From the NCBI RefSeq assembly GCF_008831285.2, contig NC_045147.1, forward strand, positions 3,184,001 to 3,248,000: a DNA stretch of 64,000 bases, in the 5' to 3' direction. Below the pieces are notes generated by a model that was not told the DNA's origin, made no database searches, and saw only the letters and a list, made by a program, of their open reading frames with translations. A program made the position numbers and the translations under genes. Within the stretch, counting starts at the first letter, position 1, and every line of letters starts with the position of its first letter. Below are positions 34,701 through 48,600 of this stretch, piece by piece. Source of the DNA: Nymphaea colorata. Lineage: Eukaryota; Streptophyta; Magnoliopsida; Nymphaeales; Nymphaeaceae.

Positions 34701-37700
34701 TATATATATACGGCAGCTATCCACAATAAGGGAATAAATATTCACTTCTCAATATAAAACAAAAGAAATAAGAAACATCATTAAAACTTGAAAGCTCGAC
34801 ATTTTTTCTCAATGTAGCATAACTGAAACCAGGAGAAGAAGACCAATGATGACCCTGCATTAACAATTTAACACATATGTTTCACACTTCACAGAAGCCA
34901 AAGTAGCCATCAAGCAAGTGGCAGTTTCATTAACACATTTTAAGAGCTAACAAACAGTACTCTGGCTTAAAGAATTAAACAGAAGCTAGATGTTCACATA
35001 AGCCAAGTATATATACATAGCTATGCTGCCTGCGGTAGAGAGAGATGAGACAGAATAGAGAGAAATCAAAATCGGAGCGCGATATCAGAATCAAACATTA
35101 AAAGAAAAAAATACACTGCTTCAAAGAGTGAGAGAGAGAGTTTACCTTCCTAAAATGCATCTCCGTTCGTGAGTGAAGAAGAAGTGGAAAGATGTGAAAG
35201 AAGAATAGAGCAGGAGAGCAGTCAGCAGTCCGATCGTTCTTCTGAGGACAACCACCAGAGATTAAACCATTTCATGACAGAGATGATGCTGCCGGTGGAG
35301 GTAAAAATCGGAGAGAGAGCAGCGGACGCCGGACGGAGAGGTCGCCGTTGGTGGAGGACATGATCATTCGAAAGATAGAGAGAGAGCAGCGGACGGAGAG
35401 AGAGGTATGTGTTTGTCTAAATCGGAGAGAGAGTAGTGGACACCGGACAGAGATGATGCCGCCGATAGAGGTAGAAATTAGAGAGAGAGCAGAAACGTTA
35501 GAGGAATATCAAGCAACAGAAATATCAAATACATAACAACATGAAAAATAGCTCGGCAGTCGGCATTAGGCCCCGATGCCAACACCCGACAATCACCTAT
35601 CTATAAGTTTCTAGATTAACCAATTGAAAGACAGAGAAGACTAAATTCATAACAGCACAAATACATAGGTTGGTCGATGTCTATGATAACAAACAAGATG
35701 GGGCACAATGGTGTATCCATGGTGAATTTAGCAGAGAAGCAGGTAAACAGAAAGCACAATAATGACAAAAAAGGGGAAGAAATTATATACCTCCAAGCCA
35801 GCAATCTGGTGCGCAAAGACTCTAGGATAAACTTCACCCACTTGACGTCTCCAGTCGCCGTCCGTCGTCCGTCGCTAGTTGCTGCCCAAGCTCCCACCGG
35901 ACATCCATCGCTAGCTGCCCAAGCTGTCAAACCCCCCAACAGTTGCAACAACCCTAAATACCACCAAATGAAGAAACCTGCCGACTCGCAGCCCGTCGCC
36001 AGTGGCTGCCCAAGCTCTCGCCGGACGTCCGTTGCCAGCTGCCCAAGCAAGCGCCAGAAGACACTAGAAGATCGAGAGGGACAACGAGCGTCGTGGGTTA
36101 CGTTTTAACATTTTATTATGGTTTGGATCTGGTTCTGACCCAGAACCAGGCATACCACCACGTACCCACATACCCGTTTTGGCGTACCGGCGTACTGGTG
36201 CGGGTACGGGGGTCATATGGACGTACCATGGTGACATAGCTGAGTGGTTGTTGTTTCTGTGGATAGAGGCCCTGTACAGTGGCTTATATGAAGGTTTTTT
36301 CTATTTTTTTATTTTTTGTGCTCCACAATATTAAGAATGGAAGGACACTTCTCACCACCATCTTTAATTTTCCCATGTTTTCTCTATCGTTGTTCTGCAT
36401 GGATTATTAGTTTGAAGTCTTTTTTGTATCTTCGAGAATCTGTTTCCTTCTCATATTTTCCATTTTTTGGTTCTCCCCTTCTCTCTTCCCTTCTCCACCT
36501 ACCCACTTGTGTTTTTTGTCTATTATTTTATAGCCTTGTTCTCCTCATGTTTGTTTTCTCTGTACCAATTTATCTGTCTCTTTGAGCTACCATTTTGAAC
36601 CAAAAAGATACTATTTGTTTCTCTTAAGATGAGCATTAGACAATTCTTTGGTCCAAAATTGTGAATAAATTGATCAGGAGGCCATTTCCAGGGTTTCATA
36701 AGATACCTTTGAACCTTTATTACATATATAATTGGTGGAAGGATAGTTCTTGCCATCATTTCTATATTTGCCATTTTTTTCTCCCATTGTTCTGCATGGA
36801 TGATTACTTTGAAGCCTTGCTTTTTGTTTTTGAATGCTTGTTTACTTTTTATAAAGTTCTTTTACTTCACCCTCTCTTTCGTCTTGTGTCCTTTTGCCTA
36901 CTATCTTCTAGGTTGCTTGTTTCTCTGCGTCTTTCTTATCTCATCCCAATTCATTTCTCTTTGAGTGGTGGTATTTCCTATCAAGTTACCTGTTGAATAC
37001 AAAATATACTTTTGTTTCTCAAAAGCGAAACCTTAGGAAATGCTTTGGTTCAAAATTGTGGTTGTTAATGAGAGGTTTTCTGTAACAAGTTTAAGATTAA
37101 AAATGTAGTCGTTTGTTTACAACTTTGCTTATGGAAGTAGGGGACAATCTTCATTTTATAGAAGTTCCAGACGTGCCAGGGCCTTATTTGACCTTTTCTT
37201 TACTTAGAAACCCTTGTTTGCTATATATCTGTTACTAATGATTGACCTTTTTCTTCTCTTCTTCATTTCCTGAAGGGCCGTTGAGATTCTGGCAGAAATG
37301 AGAGGCACCTTCGGGTCAAGCAGCTGTCAGTTACTATGCATGAACTCCTCCCTTGGTGAGGGAGATGAATGCCAAAGTAAACCTTGGATTGATAAAGTAA
37401 AGTTGGAACCTTTTTTCCTCCTCAATATGTATTTGGTTTTTGATGCTGATGTGGTTATGTTTTGTTTTTGACCATGATTGCACATGGTTGTCAGGAAGCT
37501 GATGCCTCAAATGATCATGAAATTGGATGCTTTCTTGATGTGAATGACCTGAATGAGGTTAGATTTGTCCCCTGTGTTCTTTAAGTCATTACAGTGAGTC
37601 TCTTTTTCTTCTTGCCAATAATAGCTTCATATTTGTTGAGACTTGTATTATCACATTGCCGTTGATATATCGACATTGTATTTATGCATTTGGATTCTCA

Positions 37701-38705
37701 GATTCCCTTAGAAAAATTTTGTATAATGTGTAGTTAGTTGCCCTCAGGAGCTGGATCATGTTATATGTTTACATATGATTGTGCCCTTGATTGGACCTTC
37801 TGTACACTGAGCTGGTGTAATTTATGCACCAGCAAAGTGGCCCTCTTAACTATGAATCGAGATAAATAATGATCCAACTATTCAGGTGACATGTTCTGTA
37901 GGAAGAACTTGAACATCATTAACCAAATAACAATGTAAAATGCATTAGTGGCATTTCTTGGAGTAAATGTGTGGACTTGCGTTGTGACTGAATATCTCCA
38001 CTAGCAGTATAACATGGGTAGACCTGAATAATGCATTGGGTCCTTGTCAGGTACCTGACCTGCCATGAGCTAGTAATGGGTCAAAAAGAAAAGAGGAAGC
38101 TGAAAAAAGTGTGGGACTAAGGGGATTTCTGAAAACAGCTGTACAAGGATCCATTTTTTTGAACTGAATGAAACTTAGATGTGCCTGGGATCATGGTTGG
38201 CAAACTCGCCGGGATGACTCAGGAATCGCCCAAGTCAGCTTGGATAACCAACAATTCTGGCCATGAGTCAAGGTTGGCTCGACTTGCCCCTGACGAGGCC
38301 TGACTTACCACCGACTCGGCCTAACTCACCTCTGAATCGACTCGACTCGGGCCTAACTAGCCTGTTTCAGCTGCAGTGATTTACATTACGTTTATTTGAA
38401 TACTCAAACGAGTCGACGAGTCAACTCACTGACCCTGTGACCCGGTCATCTGCTGATCCGAGTCTGAGTCACGGGTTGCCAACTATGCCTGGGATGGTTT
38501 AAAGAAGAAAACCTAGGTTTTTGTACAGGGGTTTCTTTCCCTATCCCATTCTAGAGCCTCTCAGAGTTTTCTCTCTCTTTCTCTCTCGTTCGCTCGCACG
38601 CGATCACCATCAGCCTTAGCCACCTCTAGGTGCTAATGATTCTTGAAAGCTGCATTAATATTATCTGTTTGTAATGCCATCAAGCTCCCCATTGCTGCTG
38701 TGGAG

Positions 38706-38742
<37 letters not shown>

Positions 38743-40077
38743 CCCTCCCTCCTTCTCATGTATCAAAGAGGTCCATCTGGGTCAAAGAAGGGTGGGCACA
38801 CCTGGAGACTTGAACCAACTTGCTTATGAATGGGTCGGGTCTTAGTTGAGTGTAAGGTCCAAATGGATCTTCTGGACTCCTTTCTGAAATAACTTGTCTT
38901 ATCTTTGCAGCTGCAACAAACAGAGATTTTCTTTTTTTCATTATAAATATAAAATATAGTAAAGTTGGTTTATGATTTTGTAGTCGGAATCTGAATCTTG
39001 AGAGTGTGATCTAATTAAAAACCACTTGATCAGATCAGTGCCAAAACCTCAATAGGGAACACGTTTGTCATGTTTTTATTTTGACAACTTCTTCTGCAAA
39101 GTAAATTGGGGGTTTTCCAGATTTTTGTTCATTACCTAATTTTTCTTTCTTTCTTTTTTATCCTTTCTCTCTTCCTCTGCAGCTCTGCCCTTTCTCTCTT
39201 CTCTTCTCAAGTCTTTGCTTTTTCTTCCTCTCGTGCTGTTGCTGTTATTCTTTGAGTTGATTCATTGCTGTTTTATCACACAGAACCGTCTATTCCCTTG
39301 AACAGTTGCAGTGGTCTGCCGGTTCCTAATGCTGCTTGCCTTGATTGCTAATGTGGGCTCCTATTAGCTCTATTTGCTGTTTAAAGTGGGCTTGTGTTTG
39401 CTTCTCTCAAGTTCTTGTTGCTGTTTCCTCATACACGGCCATCCATTTGCTTCGACAGTGTAGTTGTAGTTGTCCGCTGCTTCCTCCTAATCCTGCTTGT
39501 CCTATTTGCTGCTGAAAAGTGTTCTCGTGCTTACCCTATTTATTTCTCAAAAAAGGGCTAGTTCTCAGTTTTACAGTTTTGCAATTTTTTAATGCTTAAA
39601 TGCTATGCAGTCAAAAGAGCTAGGTGTGTCTATGCTATGCACTTTAATGAAAGCAGCCCTGAAACAGTAAAAGGAAGAAAAAGGAATAAGAAGGAGAAGA
39701 TGAAGAAGAAGAAGAAGAAAGAAAGGAAGAAAGTAAGAAGAACAAGTAGAAAATCAAGAAAGAAAGAGGGAAAGAGAGCTTTTATACAAACTTTTTCAGT
39801 AGATACCAAAAGCTAGTCAAAAGGCGGTGGTGTGCTTTTAAGTTTTAAGTTTTTAACTACACAGTAGGAGCAGATGTTCTATTGTTTCTTTGTGAATAGG
39901 GAAATATAGAAGAAAGGGGCCTTTGAAAAGCAACCGTGCAGCATAAGTCACAATAATATTGCAATAAACTTATTTTTTCTATCTTTCAAATATCATGGAA
40001 ACTTCCATTGAATACATTATTCTTTCAGGCAATGATAATTTTCAATGTCTGAAAAAACGGCAATATTTGTGACTATC

Positions 40078-40122
<45 letters not shown>

Positions 40123-42606
40123 ATATGTATGTATATACATGTACAGACAGTTGGAAAGTTGTTAATAACAAAATCTGAAGGGTGTCAAGTTGAGGAAACT
40201 TGATCACGTCCAAACCTTGCCATTCTGTTGCCTGAACTTTCCTATGGTCTTGAATAGGCTAGTAAGGTCCTTAGGAAAATTGTCAACAGATACACATATA
40301 TTGAAGTAAGGTCCTTAGGAAAATTGTCAACAGATAAACAGTACTCGTAAAACACACACACACACACACACATATATTGAAGTAAGGTCCTTAGGAAAAT
40401 TGTCAACAGATAAACAGTACTCGTAAAACTTGCTAATGTTATCAATCAATAACAAAAAAATGTCTTGTACTAATAAAGTTCCAATCACTAAGATAAATAT
40501 ACAAGTTAAAAATTCATACTAGAATGTCTTTAGAAAAAGTTTTTTTCATTTTCGGGCAAAACTAGATGGTGTCAAAATTACCCAAGTTCAGTTTTGGAAA
40601 AAACATAGGCATGGATGCATTGGCCGCAACTGACGAGTGACACCTTTCTGGCTCTTTCATCCTATCCATGTGTGGAACTGCTGCCTGTGTCCACTCATTT
40701 CTAGCCATGTCAGCAAAGGTAAGGCACTCATATAGAAGGGTCTGCATGGCTAGCTTATGAGTGTAATGCATTTTACATTACTCCATCTGGTGCACTGTGA
40801 CATTGGTTGCAACTTGCAAGCCTTATCTTGCATTAGTTGGAACTGTCAAAATCAGGAAAAGGACAAAACCTACATTCCTAACTGCGTGTCTGAATAGAGG
40901 AGGAGAAAGTCCGAGATGGACCCTTCTGTCACGAATATACCATCTGTCCTCCACGAAAAAAGCTGAAAAAATAAATTTCTTGTCCAGTTTGCTTCTGTTT
41001 TTGTTTGTTTGTTTGTTTGTTTGTTACCATTGAAGTGTGAAAGAAAATGGAAGGAGATGTTCATGCAACTCTGCATTGCATGACCTTTTCCACCAGGTTT
41101 TGGATACATCTTAATTGATTATGTCTTCTCAAATATCCTTTAAGAGGAAGGTTCCATGTCTGGGATAACCTAATAATTTTTTGTTTGTTTGTTTGTTACC
41201 ATTGAAGTGTGAAAGAAAATGAAAGGAGATGTTCATGCAACTCTGCATTGCATGACCTTTTCCACCAGGTTTTGGATACATCTTAATTGATTATGTCTTC
41301 TCAAATATCCTTTAAGAGGAAGGTTCCATGTCTGGGATAACCTAATAATGAGATTGTGTTGAAAGGTTCTAGCTTCATCCTGTTTTTGTACTCAAGCAGT
41401 ATCTCCTTTTGTTCTGTTTTATTGGTTAAATTCGAGTTTGCCTGGCTTTGATGTTTGTTTTTTCATTTACTTATTTGAAGTTTCTAGTTTTTCATCTTAA
41501 GAATCTTTGTGGACTTTTCTTCAGAGGAAAAGTAACTTTGATATCTAATAAAAAAGTAAGATAATAAGTATCATGATATGCTCAGTGTCACTACCAAAGG
41601 TCCAAAAGGCACATAGACATGTGTACATGAAAGCTTGGACTTTATTCCTCAACTTCTAGCATTGAAAAGGTAAAATGCCTTTCATGATTATATGTATCAT
41701 TATTTTCTGAGAACTAGATAAGAGACCTCTTGCAAGAATTATCCACGAAGCACATCATCCCATACATGGAGCAGAAGATAAGAATTCTCAATGCACAGGT
41801 ACCTCTTTTCTCTAGTGGTTGTTGAGATTCAAGCGTTAATTTTTGTTTTTGAATGTCAGTATTTCTGTTTGATCCTTATTATATGTAAGAATCTTATTCT
41901 CTTTTCAGGTTTCAACAACAAGGAAGGGGTTTAAAAACCAAATAAAAAATTTGTGGTGGAGGAAAGCAAAGGAAGAAGCTGCAGATGATCCAAACGGCCC
42001 CAAGTCTGTCTATTAAACTAATATATGGCCCTAAAGTTCTTTTATTTACTTTGTTCTCTTTCTGTCACTAACTATATTCACATGACATGTTACAGATACT
42101 CATTTAGTTCTTTAGAGTCACAAATAAGAGTCTTGGGCGACCATGCATTCATGTTGCGGGACTATGAACTTGCCTTGTCAAGTTACAGGTTGTTATCAAC
42201 TGACTATAAAATTGACAAGGCCTGGAAGCGTTATGCTGGTGTACAGGTATTTTCTATTATTCCTTTTTGATGTGCTTTACTTTTCTCTTTTCTTTATTTC
42301 GATCCATGATGCAGAACTCATTATATCTGTAATCAATTGCGACAAACTGATGGAGATGGTCATTTTCTTTTGATATAATGCTCATTGTTGCAACAGAGAT
42401 CTGTAATTCTTTCTTGAGTCCATTTGAATTAAATCCACAAAGAAGTTTTGATGTTAGGTGCTGCCCACGAACTTATGGTTCTTTAAGTTATTGCAATCAC
42501 TAATCCTAGGTTATTTATTCTTGTGCCAAGATTGTAGTTTGTATCATTCATCTCAAGTGTTTCAAAACGTATTAAGGTTCATTTGTTTTGGTTTAATGCT
42601 TATAGG

Positions 42607-42675
<69 letters not shown>

Positions 42676-45600
42676 GTAATGCTCCTTATAAGCTAATATC
42701 TTTTTGTGTAACATCTCTCTCTCTCTCTCTGGGTGTGTGTGTGTGTGTGTGATGAGAGCTGAATCTGTTGAGCAGTGGATTGCCATTGCAGATGTCTGGC
42801 TAATGATGCCAGCACGGTGGCGTTTGACTCCATCTGCATTGGAGATGATTCATGGTCCAGCCATGAGATGGTTCTCAGGTTTGAACAGGCAATCAAGAAA
42901 ATAAGGTAAGTGGTGGGGCAGAAAAAGAGGAGATAAGTGGGTTCTGTGGTCAAAGTGGCACAGCTGTATCTTCAGGAATTCCTCAACAGCATAATATTCA
43001 TTTGTCAGAAGATCCAGCTAGATGCTTACATTTGTTTAAAACTGACATGGAATGACGCAGATGTTTTTAAGTTTCACTTTTCACCTAAAATCCAGGAGTG
43101 TGGTCTCTTAGTTTGGTGCATTTGAGCAACAATCCACTGCTTGTGGTACTAAATTTTTCTGTATATATATTATTTTTTTTTCTTTAAATGAAAGAAAAAA
43201 TCGGAAGAAAAGTTTGTGGGGATACCTGTTGAGTTCTATGACCCTGTTTAGATCTCTGACGACACATTACTTCTAAAGGAAGGATTCATTGGAAAGTCCA
43301 ATAATGACCTGCTTCATGTCTTCCAAATGCAATGCAACATGCTATGTTTCCTGGACACTGCTAGTGGTGAGCTATTTGCATGCAACTCTAAGTGCTAGAT
43401 TTAGACTTTTAGTTCTATGTATCATATATCCTTTACTTCATCTGACCTTCAAATATTTAAATTGCATCAACATTACAAGCATCTATATGACTATGCGACC
43501 TTATTTTGGTTTTGTCGAAGAAATATTACTTCTTGGTGATTTTCATTGTCACATACTCCATTACTAGTCTGGTAACACACCGTTTGGGTTCACTATTCCA
43601 TCTTTTCATGATGTGCTTACAACCTTCACATTGTTATAGTCTATTAAGATCTCGGATTTAGATTAGCTACTTTTGTACCAAAACGAATTCCATCCTGTTC
43701 TTCCTCATTTTTTTTTGCTAAGTGCTTGCTCATAGGGGATTCTAAGATGGCTATCTAAACCACACAGTTAAAAGTCGCCTCTTTATGATCATCAGCTGTA
43801 GTCCCATAATTGTTTGACCCAGGCAACTTCATTAGGTAAGGTTGGCTGCCATGCTTACACTTATCAGTATGATGCTATGCCTATTCATAAGATTTTGTGG
43901 TCTTTCATGATCCCACAAACATATATGATATATCTTTAGCTTAATAGAACTACCTTCATGGTCTATTTCAGTTGATGGTGGTTCATCTTAGCTGTTGTTT
44001 GCTATATGGAGGAAATCGTCTTGTTCATCCTTTCTTTAACAATACAATGTAAAGCCAAGAATATTTATCCTGAGATTTTCAGCATCAGCTGTCTTTGTTT
44101 TTCTATTTTCATTGATTTGCGTAAATGACATTGTGCAAATGACATTGTGCTAGTTGTGTTTTCCTTAACATACTGACTTATCATTGACTTTGTTAGCACC
44201 AAGGGGGTTGGTGTAGTGGGTAGGGCTTTGGCTGTCAGTAAAATTGTTAGAGTTCAAAACCTATGAGGGTGTCTCTTTGTGCAAGCCAAAGCATGTATAG
44301 GCCCAAGAGAGATTGTTCACTGACATCTTTGTTTTATTATTGTGGTAGAAGGATCGTCAGTATGGCTAACTAATTTCTGCGTCATGAATTTTTGTTGAAC
44401 ATGCAAAAATTTATGCAAAAATGCATATGGGCCTATGGCCTGTTAACAACTAGAAGCACCCTTAGGTGCTGCTGCTATGTAAAGCAATTGTTTTATGATT
44501 GTGGTAGAAGGATCATTGGTATGTCAAACTAATTTCCGGAACATGATTTTTTGTTGAAGACACCAAAATTTTATGCAAAATGCATATTACCTATTAACAG
44601 CTAGAAGCACCATTAGGTGCTGCTGCTATGTAAAATAAAGAATAAAACAGTTGGTAGATAATGCCTTTATTTTATTGTTCTTTCATTCCCAAAAGCTTCA
44701 GACCTTTCAGTTATCAACTAATTGGACTAATTTTGTTACATTTTTTTCATGGGTGCAGGAGATGGCTGGCCTTTGCCTATTTATGTTAGACCAGTCGAGG
44801 AAGGATGCAGAATACTACATGGAAACTGCTTTGAATACTTACTTGGTATGTTTGTCTTTCCTTTCTGCCTTCCCCATTCGTGAGGCTGGAGTTCCGCTCT
44901 CTTCCTCCAACCTTCCCCCTTCATAAACTTGGTGTTTCTGCACTCTTTTCTCTAATTATTCACCAAAAGCTAACTTAGTTGCATGTTGTACACTGGCTTC
45001 TGTAGCAGTCCCAATTTAACAGGTTTAAATTGCCAACAGGTTCGATCTTTGCAAATATCATATTGCAGACAATAATAAGCATCTCAGGACAAGTCTGAAT
45101 GTGAAAAACTCAAAATTGACTTGCATTAGAGTCCTCAAAGCTTCTTTTATCAGAGTTTGGGCTCTTAGATCACATGTTCTGCTTCCAAAAGATACCAAGA
45201 GAGAAGATGATGGGGCGTCCATGGGCTGCTCCACAATCGAGAGAGATGTGAGCCCTAATTCTGTATTAATACTCTATAATAATACACAATGGATAAATAT
45301 ACCTAAACGTGAACATATATTTTACAAGGATAACAAATCCACTTAAGAGGTCAATAACCTGATCTGAATTGGATCTAGATAGGATTATCCAGAGCCACAA
45401 AACTGAGAAGTCTTTAGTTCCCTCTCTCAAGTTGTGCATGGTCTTGGACCAAAGGTGAACTGTTCTTTGAGAATCAAAATCTTTGTTGTGTGAGTTGTCC
45501 AGTAAAAAGATTATCTATTTGATGTTCAGTACGAATAACATCAGCTTAATTTTTCAGTTTTTCTATCTTCAACCTTTCGTCTCACAAAGTGTTGGTCTGT

Positions 45601-48600
45601 TTCAATGTTTTTATTCCAACTATGGTGAATTGGATTGAACAAAATACTGAATTCCACTCTGATTGTTGCATAACGAAGAGTAACCTTGAAATTGGGTCTT
45701 TATAAATGTCCTTTTACTTTAAACCTCCCCTTTGTTATTGTTTCCAAAAGGAGGCCCATTTTTTATTAAATTTTTACGATCTTACTTTCTAAATTCTTGT
45801 TTATTACCCTATTTTTTATTTTTACTGTGTTACTTTTTAAAATCGTCTTTTATTGCAATAAGAAGCTTATTGTAAAAAAAAAACCCTTTTGCTTTTATCT
45901 TTTTTCATATATACATTGTGTTCATTCTCTTTGAAATGTCCCATCTGGTCTTAAGTTGCTAGTGTTATGAGTCAACATTCAGTGGCTGTACGGCAGGAAA
46001 GTCGACCATTTGATGTTGTTGGATGGGTGAAGTCCATTACAATGTATAAGTATATGATTATTTAGCACCTTCAGATAGGTTCTGAATTTTTGTGTCAAGA
46101 AGCTTTGTGAATCTGGACTCCTTGATTGGACATGGGATTCGAGGCACTGAGATATTATTTACCAGTCTGTAGAAGTAGTATTTTTATGCTTTTCCCTTTA
46201 TTCCTAATGGGTGATTGCTGGTCTGGTTGTATTTTTTATGTCCAACAGTGCCGGACACCACAGATTGTAGTTTGTCTTATCTCTTGTGCTGGTGTATCCA
46301 ATAATCAATTAACTGTTTTTTCATGTGTTTTTTTTTTGTTTTAAAACTTTTTATACGGTCTCTCAGTTGTTGCTGTGCAATCTTCTTTTTTCATGTTCTG
46401 ACATTGTAGAACAGGTTGACAGTTTTTTACCATATTACATGACTACCCAGAACTGAATGTTATGAATTTTTCTTCTCAAATTTAATGTTCTACGCAATTT
46501 AATATAAGATTCTGGTTTTTTATAGAAGCTTGGATCCTTGGGACATAGAAACGCCACACGTTGCGGCATCTGGTTGGCAGAAATGCTTAAAACCAGGGAA
46601 CAACATAAAGAAGCTGCAAATGTTCTTCTCCATATCTCCAATCAGGTAATAATGTAGAACAGCATAACAAAACTATCTACTTTGATGAAATATTAAGTAA
46701 TGAGTTATGTTTCCTAGGAACCTAGTTTACATGCAGCAGTTATCCTTGAGCAAGCTTCCCACTGCTACCTGCATTCAGATCCACCCATGTTGCGCAAATA
46801 TGGCCTTTTTTGTGTTCTTGCTGGTAGCCAGTATAATATTTGTGATCAGGTATTCATAGTTGATGCCATGAACTTTGTAAATTGTGTTCAAGTATTTTGT
46901 GTGCAAGACAGTTACATTTTTGATATTTTCATTTCCAGAGGAAACTTGCCATTCAGGCCTATCGTAGTGCTCTTTCTGTATATAGAGAGTGTGCATGGAC
47001 TCATATCCAAGATCATGTTCATTATAACCTTGGAAGGTAAGTGCTCCTTGCAGGACATTGCATCTGTTTGTAACTATGTGCATTTATGTGTGGTGCTATT
47101 TTTCCATTACAGATTGTGACCATTCTAGTAATTTACTACATTTTTATTCTTATGGGTATCCAAGAAGGTCTACTCTCTCTCTCTTTCTAGTCTTTACCTG
47201 GCCTTCGTTTGTTTCACGTCATCAGAGCAGGATGGGGCAGAATGTGATAACCTGCTGCAAAGATTTCTATGGGGCTAATCGCTCTTTTTCATCACAAATC
47301 TCCCTATAGACGGGAACCTTAATCATTCATATAGATCACTCTCTTTTTCTTTTCCTTTCTCATTTCCTTAATACTTTTCCCCACACCACATATTTGTCAT
47401 GTAATTGATTAGATGTGAGGTCTAAGTTGTCAAAACCAGGGTCAAAACCAGTCGGTCAATGCCTTCTCTCTTTCTCTTTCTCTCTCATATATATATATAT
47501 ATGTAGTAACAAATGTAGCTAAATGAGCTAGCTGGTTGGTAAGTCCCTAAAGTAACTAACTAGCTAGTGATTGCAGTAGCCTGAGTGATACATGCACTGC
47601 CCCCACCCCCACCCCCCCATGAAGGAGAGAATATTACTAATAAAAAGAAGAACAAACTAGCGGATGCACGTTGAGACCCAAAAGCCTGCTAGGAATAATG
47701 CTTAGTCCTTGAACCATGGCCCTGCAGGCCATATGGTTATAGACTAGTCTGCTAGTCATCGACTGGGTCAAGTAGGTAATTAGTAAGCTGACCAGTCATC
47801 TAGGTTGACAAGGAAGCCTGAAGTGCATCTGGTCTTGCTTCTCTGGTTTTAGATATTTTCTGAATGATTTTAGTCTTCAAGCCTCTTATCCATTATAGAG
47901 AAATTTAGGGTTTCAGCATATTTAAAAGTTAAGACTCTTTTGCAGACTGTCTTCCAGCATAAATCAGCACGTATAAGTGATAAAGGTGTACCGTTTACCT
48001 TGTAGAGAATGATTAACCATGAGTTGTTGCGTCCAGACACATCTCTGAAAAATATATCAGAAAAGAAATGCATCATATGGAGAACAATATGATAATATGA
48101 CTCCTCATGCCTTAAGTACTAGAAAATTGTGGATGCTTTATTATACTTAACAACTCAAATTTCAGGTTGATCTGAGCTCAGGATAGGGAGATGTGGCCTT
48201 CGGAAGCCTAAAAGCACTAACAGCTGATTTTAATCCTGTGGGTAAATTCAAGGCACCTGCCATATAAGACACAAACCTCTTTATAACTGCAGCTCCTGCT
48301 TGGTGCCAAAGGTGCTGTTGGTGCCACATCTCCCTACTCCGAGCTCGGATTGACTTGAAATTTGGGCTGTGACCAAATAATTAAAGGAGCATCCAACCCC
48401 CAAATCCATGGTTGAGGAAACTAGAAGGGAACCTGCTTGTGACCGTGTTCTAAAGGAGAAAAATGGCAGGTCTGCTGCCACTGGCGGGACATCACTCTTG
48501 GGTCCTGGAAGCGGGTCTAGATCGGGCTTGCATCATGCCGGCAGGTCACTGTGGTTGGGCAGCGACACCGCCGGTGAGAGGAGGGGCCACATAGTGCCTG

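Larger units (their letters stand above)
33419..37275 (+). other. TRAPPC8: TRAPPC8 intron 5 (3857 bp)
   Basis: Holds a large repeat element at 34636-36233 and a divergent tandem duplication at 36300-37070. No coding exon is needed between exons 5 and 6, because the Lys codon splits cleanly across them. Confidence 0.85.
37558..41717 (+). other. TRAPPC8: TRAPPC8 intron 7 (4160 bp)
   Basis: Contains a hAT-type MITE (38192-38487), a CT run (38709-38740), a repeat shared with intron 16 (39183-39647), TA/TG and AC microsatellites, a triplicated 30-mer and a 172-bp tandem duplication. Confidence 0.85.
42247..44758 (+). other. TRAPPC8: TRAPPC8 intron 10 (2512 bp)
   Basis: Holds a 62-bp (TA)n run (42610-42671), CT and GT microsatellites (about 42715-42752) and a 159-bp tandem duplication at its 3' end. 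Confidence 0.85.

Noticed and set aside
35616-36108. Overlapping ORFs of about 144 codons on both strands
   Set aside because: They sit inside a repeat element; open frames on both strands over the same GC-rich patch argue for composition, not coding.
40257-40435. Regularly spaced repeats, considered as a CRISPR-like array
   Set aside because: Only three units, spacers are microsatellite DNA, and the setting is a plant intron.
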